Part shown: positions 7,979-10,002 of the stretch, in pieces | Layout of the letters: each line of letters begins with the position of its first letter | How positions within the stretch are numbered: position 1 is the first letter of the stretch | Assembly: GCA_016296185.1 (NCBI GenBank) | Contig: JAEDJT010000046.1 | Span: 1 to 10,002 of the forward strand | Source: Bacilli bacterium | Lineage (GTDB): Bacteria; Bacillota_I; Bacilli_A; RF39; UBA660 | Length of the DNA stretch: 10,002 bases | Direction: 5' to 3' | Program-made: the position numbers and the translations under genes | Notes under the pieces: model-generated | Told to the model about the DNA's origin: nothing | What the model saw: only the letters and a program-made list of their open reading frames with translations | Database searches by the model: none

Positions 7979-8335
7979 TTAATAACCTGCCGCTCTCATT
8001 ATATAATCATAATCCATGCGTCCTTCATCCCAATAAGGAATAATAACTAAATTTAGATTATGTTTTTCGCAGTACTCTCTTTTTTTCATATCATTGTATT
8101 GCTATTTTCTTAATCCTGACATTCCGCCAAATTTACTTTTAGGTTCATAATGCTAAATGCCTTGATATTCAATTAAAAAATCTAAATCGCCATTATCATC
8201 GAATATAGCGAAATCAAATCTAAGTGGCTTGCCGCTTGTAGATATTAAATCATCAAAAATATATTCTTCTTTAAAAGATAATCCCGCAGATTGCAAAATT
8301 TCTTCTATTTTGATTTCTCCTCTTGAAGCTCTCAT
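7979..8335 (-). CDS. Vsr-like (EDxHD/PD-(D/E)XK-fold) endonuclease, probable free-standing homing endonuclease
   Basis: 118 residues, ending at TAA. The sequence has the plan of small Vsr-like nucleases: an early Glu7 (SRGEIKIEEIL), Asp41 in LRFDFAIF, the core LIEYQGIQHY (Glu56, Gln61, His62), and a C-terminal YCEKHNLNLVIIPYWDEG that matches the usual last strand. Two codons are TAG: codon 61 (8155-8153), inside the core QGIQHY motif where family members normally have glutamine, and codon 78 (8104-8102). The gene sits alone between terminase and portal, where no such enzyme is needed for head assembly. Homing endonucleases of this fold (I-Bth0305I type) often sit beside essential phage genes and spread by cutting alleles that lack them, which is my inference here. 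A weak GGTGAG precedes the ATG. Alternatives are a repair or nicking enzyme, or a packaging-associated nuclease. Confidence 0.8.
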
Positions 8336-8403
8336 TTTCTCACCACTCTCTTACATAAAAATATTAAAAATAAATTATTACTATAATTTAAAATCGACCA
8401 AAG

Positions 8404-10002
8404 TTAATTAAAGAACATAAAATTCGCAAAATTATGCTTCTTTCTTCGTTTACTTCTTTCTTCTTCTTTTTTAATGTAATATAATCCATAAGCAAAAGCA
8501 GAAAATTTATCCTTCTTTATAGCCCTTGAAGCCTATTTTAAAATAATATTAACGCCTTCATTTTGTTCAACAAGATTTAGCATCTATTCTTTTAAAATAG
8601 TAGTTAAAGTAAATGGCTTTAGGTATTCCGCCCGCTTATTAGAATCCATTGCCTAACCATTCTTAGTTGACATTAATTTTAATTTAGCCTAACCTTCATC
8701 TATTAAAAATTTAATTCTGCCACTATTTAATTGAGTTTGAATATATCCGTATATTTCTGTATTAATTGGGGCATTAGCTTTAATTAAGAATAAAGCGTCA
8801 TCTTGAACTTCTTTTGTTCTATATTTTTTATAAAATCCTTCGTCATCATTAATGATTCCAAAATCTGGAAGAAAATCTCCAGTATCTGGGTCTATTTGAG
8901 ATTTGACCAAATAATCAACAAGTCCAATACCTAAACCATTAGCATCAATAGCAATAGCTCTCGCCTAATATTTATAAAATAGCTTCTTAATTGCAATGCA
9001 CTAATCTTCAAAATGGTCATCTTCAAAAGTATAAAGATTAACAACAGTCTTGATAGATGAACCCTATGCTTGCGGAGTTACTTTAAATACAATACATTCT
9101 GTTGAGCATCCTTTTCTACCTACGTCTATGCCTAATACATAATATGCGTTTTTTGAAGAACGATTACTAAATTCATATTCTGGTTGTAATAACTAACGAT
9201 GTTTATCAAATTTTTCTGATGAGAAGAATGCGTTTTCTACGTCACCAGACCATTCACTCTCATATTCTCTTGCGAAAGAGGCATCATTATAAGTTCCATC
9301 TATTTTAAGTTCTTGAATAAAACTTTTACTTAGGAGCTCTTCCATAACTGGAATACGCCAAGTTCCTCCAAGAACAACAGCTTCAGAAGGTTCTATAATT
9401 TCTTGAATTAAAATCTATAATAATTTTTCATAAGCGAAAGAATTTTTCCAGCCTGCGGTAGTCACATATATCTAGCTCTTATTAATAACTTCTCTTCGGT
9501 TACGAGATCCATCGGACAAACGCCTATCGACATTCATAGTGGGTATTATGATTTCATTAAGCAAGGTCCCGTCAACAAGAATAACTTCCTCTATTAGACC
9601 ACCGGTCTTTCTCTTTCCTCTTGAACTCTGTCTTGCGGCGATAATATCTAGTTGACTTCCATTTTTAAAAATATAAATTAAGTCATCTTTTGAAGATTTT
9701 GAAGCTCCACGGCTCCAATCTATTTCATTTTTTAATCCAGGAATCAGCTTACATAATTCTTCAACTTTTTCTTTAGCAATACCTGCCGCCTGCTCTTTTC
9801 CGCCTGTCGTTACGAATAATTTAGAATTAGGGAATAAAATGCAACGTATCATCAATACTAAGATTGATAAAAAACTCTTTGAATAGGCACGGGGATATGT
9901 AGCGTAAGCATATCTATGCCGCATTACCGCCCTTAGAAAAACTCTTTGATAGAAAAATAATTTAAAATTTTCTGGATTATCTCCGCATAAAAATTCTACA
10001 AA
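8404..10002 (-). CDS. terL: Terminase large subunit, TAG-recoded, 5' end outside window
   Basis: DNA-packaging motor: an ATPase that drives DNA into the procapsid through the portal and a nuclease that cuts concatemers. 532 residues are visible and the frame is open at the window edge, so the start is missing. Numbering from the edge, a Walker A-like loop lies at about 35-44 (TYPRAYSKSF), a Walker B-like GGLIEE at 134-139, and a coupling-motif candidate VTTAGW at 180-185. The RNase H-like nuclease domain shows GIDVG (Asp293) and AIDANGLGIGLVD (Asp353), with a possible third acid in KKDKFSAFAYG near the C-terminus. Ten in-frame TAG codons interrupt the standard reading, the first at 9474-9472; all fit glutamine. 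The frame ends at TAA. The remaining glutamines are mostly CAA. The position just before the portal is usual for terL. Function is confident from motifs and context; the Walker A loop lacks the usual glycine-rich form. Confidence 0.93.

Noticed and set aside
7979..8335. Reading the small nuclease as a true Vsr mismatch-repair enzyme
   Set aside because: No cytosine methyltransferase gene is beside it, and its place among head genes fits a homing endonuclease better; the fold relation alone does not show repair function.
8336..8403. Possible promoter in the 68-nt AT-rich gap before the nuclease gene
   Set aside because: The sequence is so AT-rich that -10-like hexamers arise by chance, and I see no convincing -35 partner at the right distance.
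1920..8411. Open frames on the plus strand, such as 3573-3803, 4329-4748 and 5991-6293
   Set aside because: They lie opposite well-supported minus-strand genes, have no ribosome sites and give low-quality, hydrophobic or Ser/Ile/Asn-rich text typical of antisense reading.
1..10002. Interpretation as a decayed prophage with many pseudogenes
   Set aside because: All 48 interruptions are TAG. Random decay would also give TAA, TGA and frameshifts, and the protein text on both sides of each TAG stays in the same frame and reads as one family.
1..10002. tRNA gene (suppressor), CRISPR array or attachment site
   Set aside because: No cloverleaf-like stretch, direct-repeat array or integrase-linked repeat was seen; nearly all bases are inside the genes listed.

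Overview
The window is the head and neck module of a tailed double-stranded DNA bacteriophage. Every gene is on the minus strand, so transcription runs from position 10002 toward 1. The DNA is AT-rich. Most starts follow strong Shine-Dalgarno sequences (AAGGAGG-type) about 7-11 nt away, which points to a Firmicutes-like host such as a gut Clostridia member rather than Bacteroidota. No chromosomal gene and no plus-strand gene was found.

The main feature is a changed genetic code. Read with the standard code, nearly every gene is broken by in-frame TAG codons. Read with TAG as glutamine (translation table 15), each becomes one intact protein that ends at TAA or TGA. I counted 48 in-frame TAGs over twelve genes and no internal TAA, TGA or frameshift. 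TAG falls where glutamine fits a family pattern, for example EYQGI-(TAG)-HY in the nuclease and IH-(TAG)-PTIKEI in the last gene. This resembles the TAG-recoded phages known from gut metagenomes. All coordinates below use this reading.

Layout in transcription order: large terminase (10002-8404, 5' end outside the window); a small Vsr-like, probably homing, endonuclease (8335-7979); portal (7953-6364); capsid maturation protease fused to a scaffold (6350-5004), with a likely nested start for a free scaffold at 5666; a small capsid decoration-type protein (4979-4371); HK97-type major capsid protein (4349-3318); a 17-bp perfect hairpin terminator (3310-3272); then a neck/connector set of 190, 177, 110, 320 and 198 codons (3233-208) and the beginning of a further gene (218-1). 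Genes are tightly packed, several overlap, and the longest gap is 84 nt.

Together the genes make the DNA-filled head: the portal, scaffold and capsid protein assemble the procapsid, the protease matures it, the terminase packages DNA through the portal, and the downstream small proteins probably form the neck that joins head to tail. Glutamine codon choice differs sharply along the cluster. The portal uses mostly TAG, while the capsid and scaffold genes use mostly CAG with one or no TAG. A strong terminator directly after the capsid gene, with no clear promoter behind it, suggests that neck genes are expressed by readthrough at lower level.
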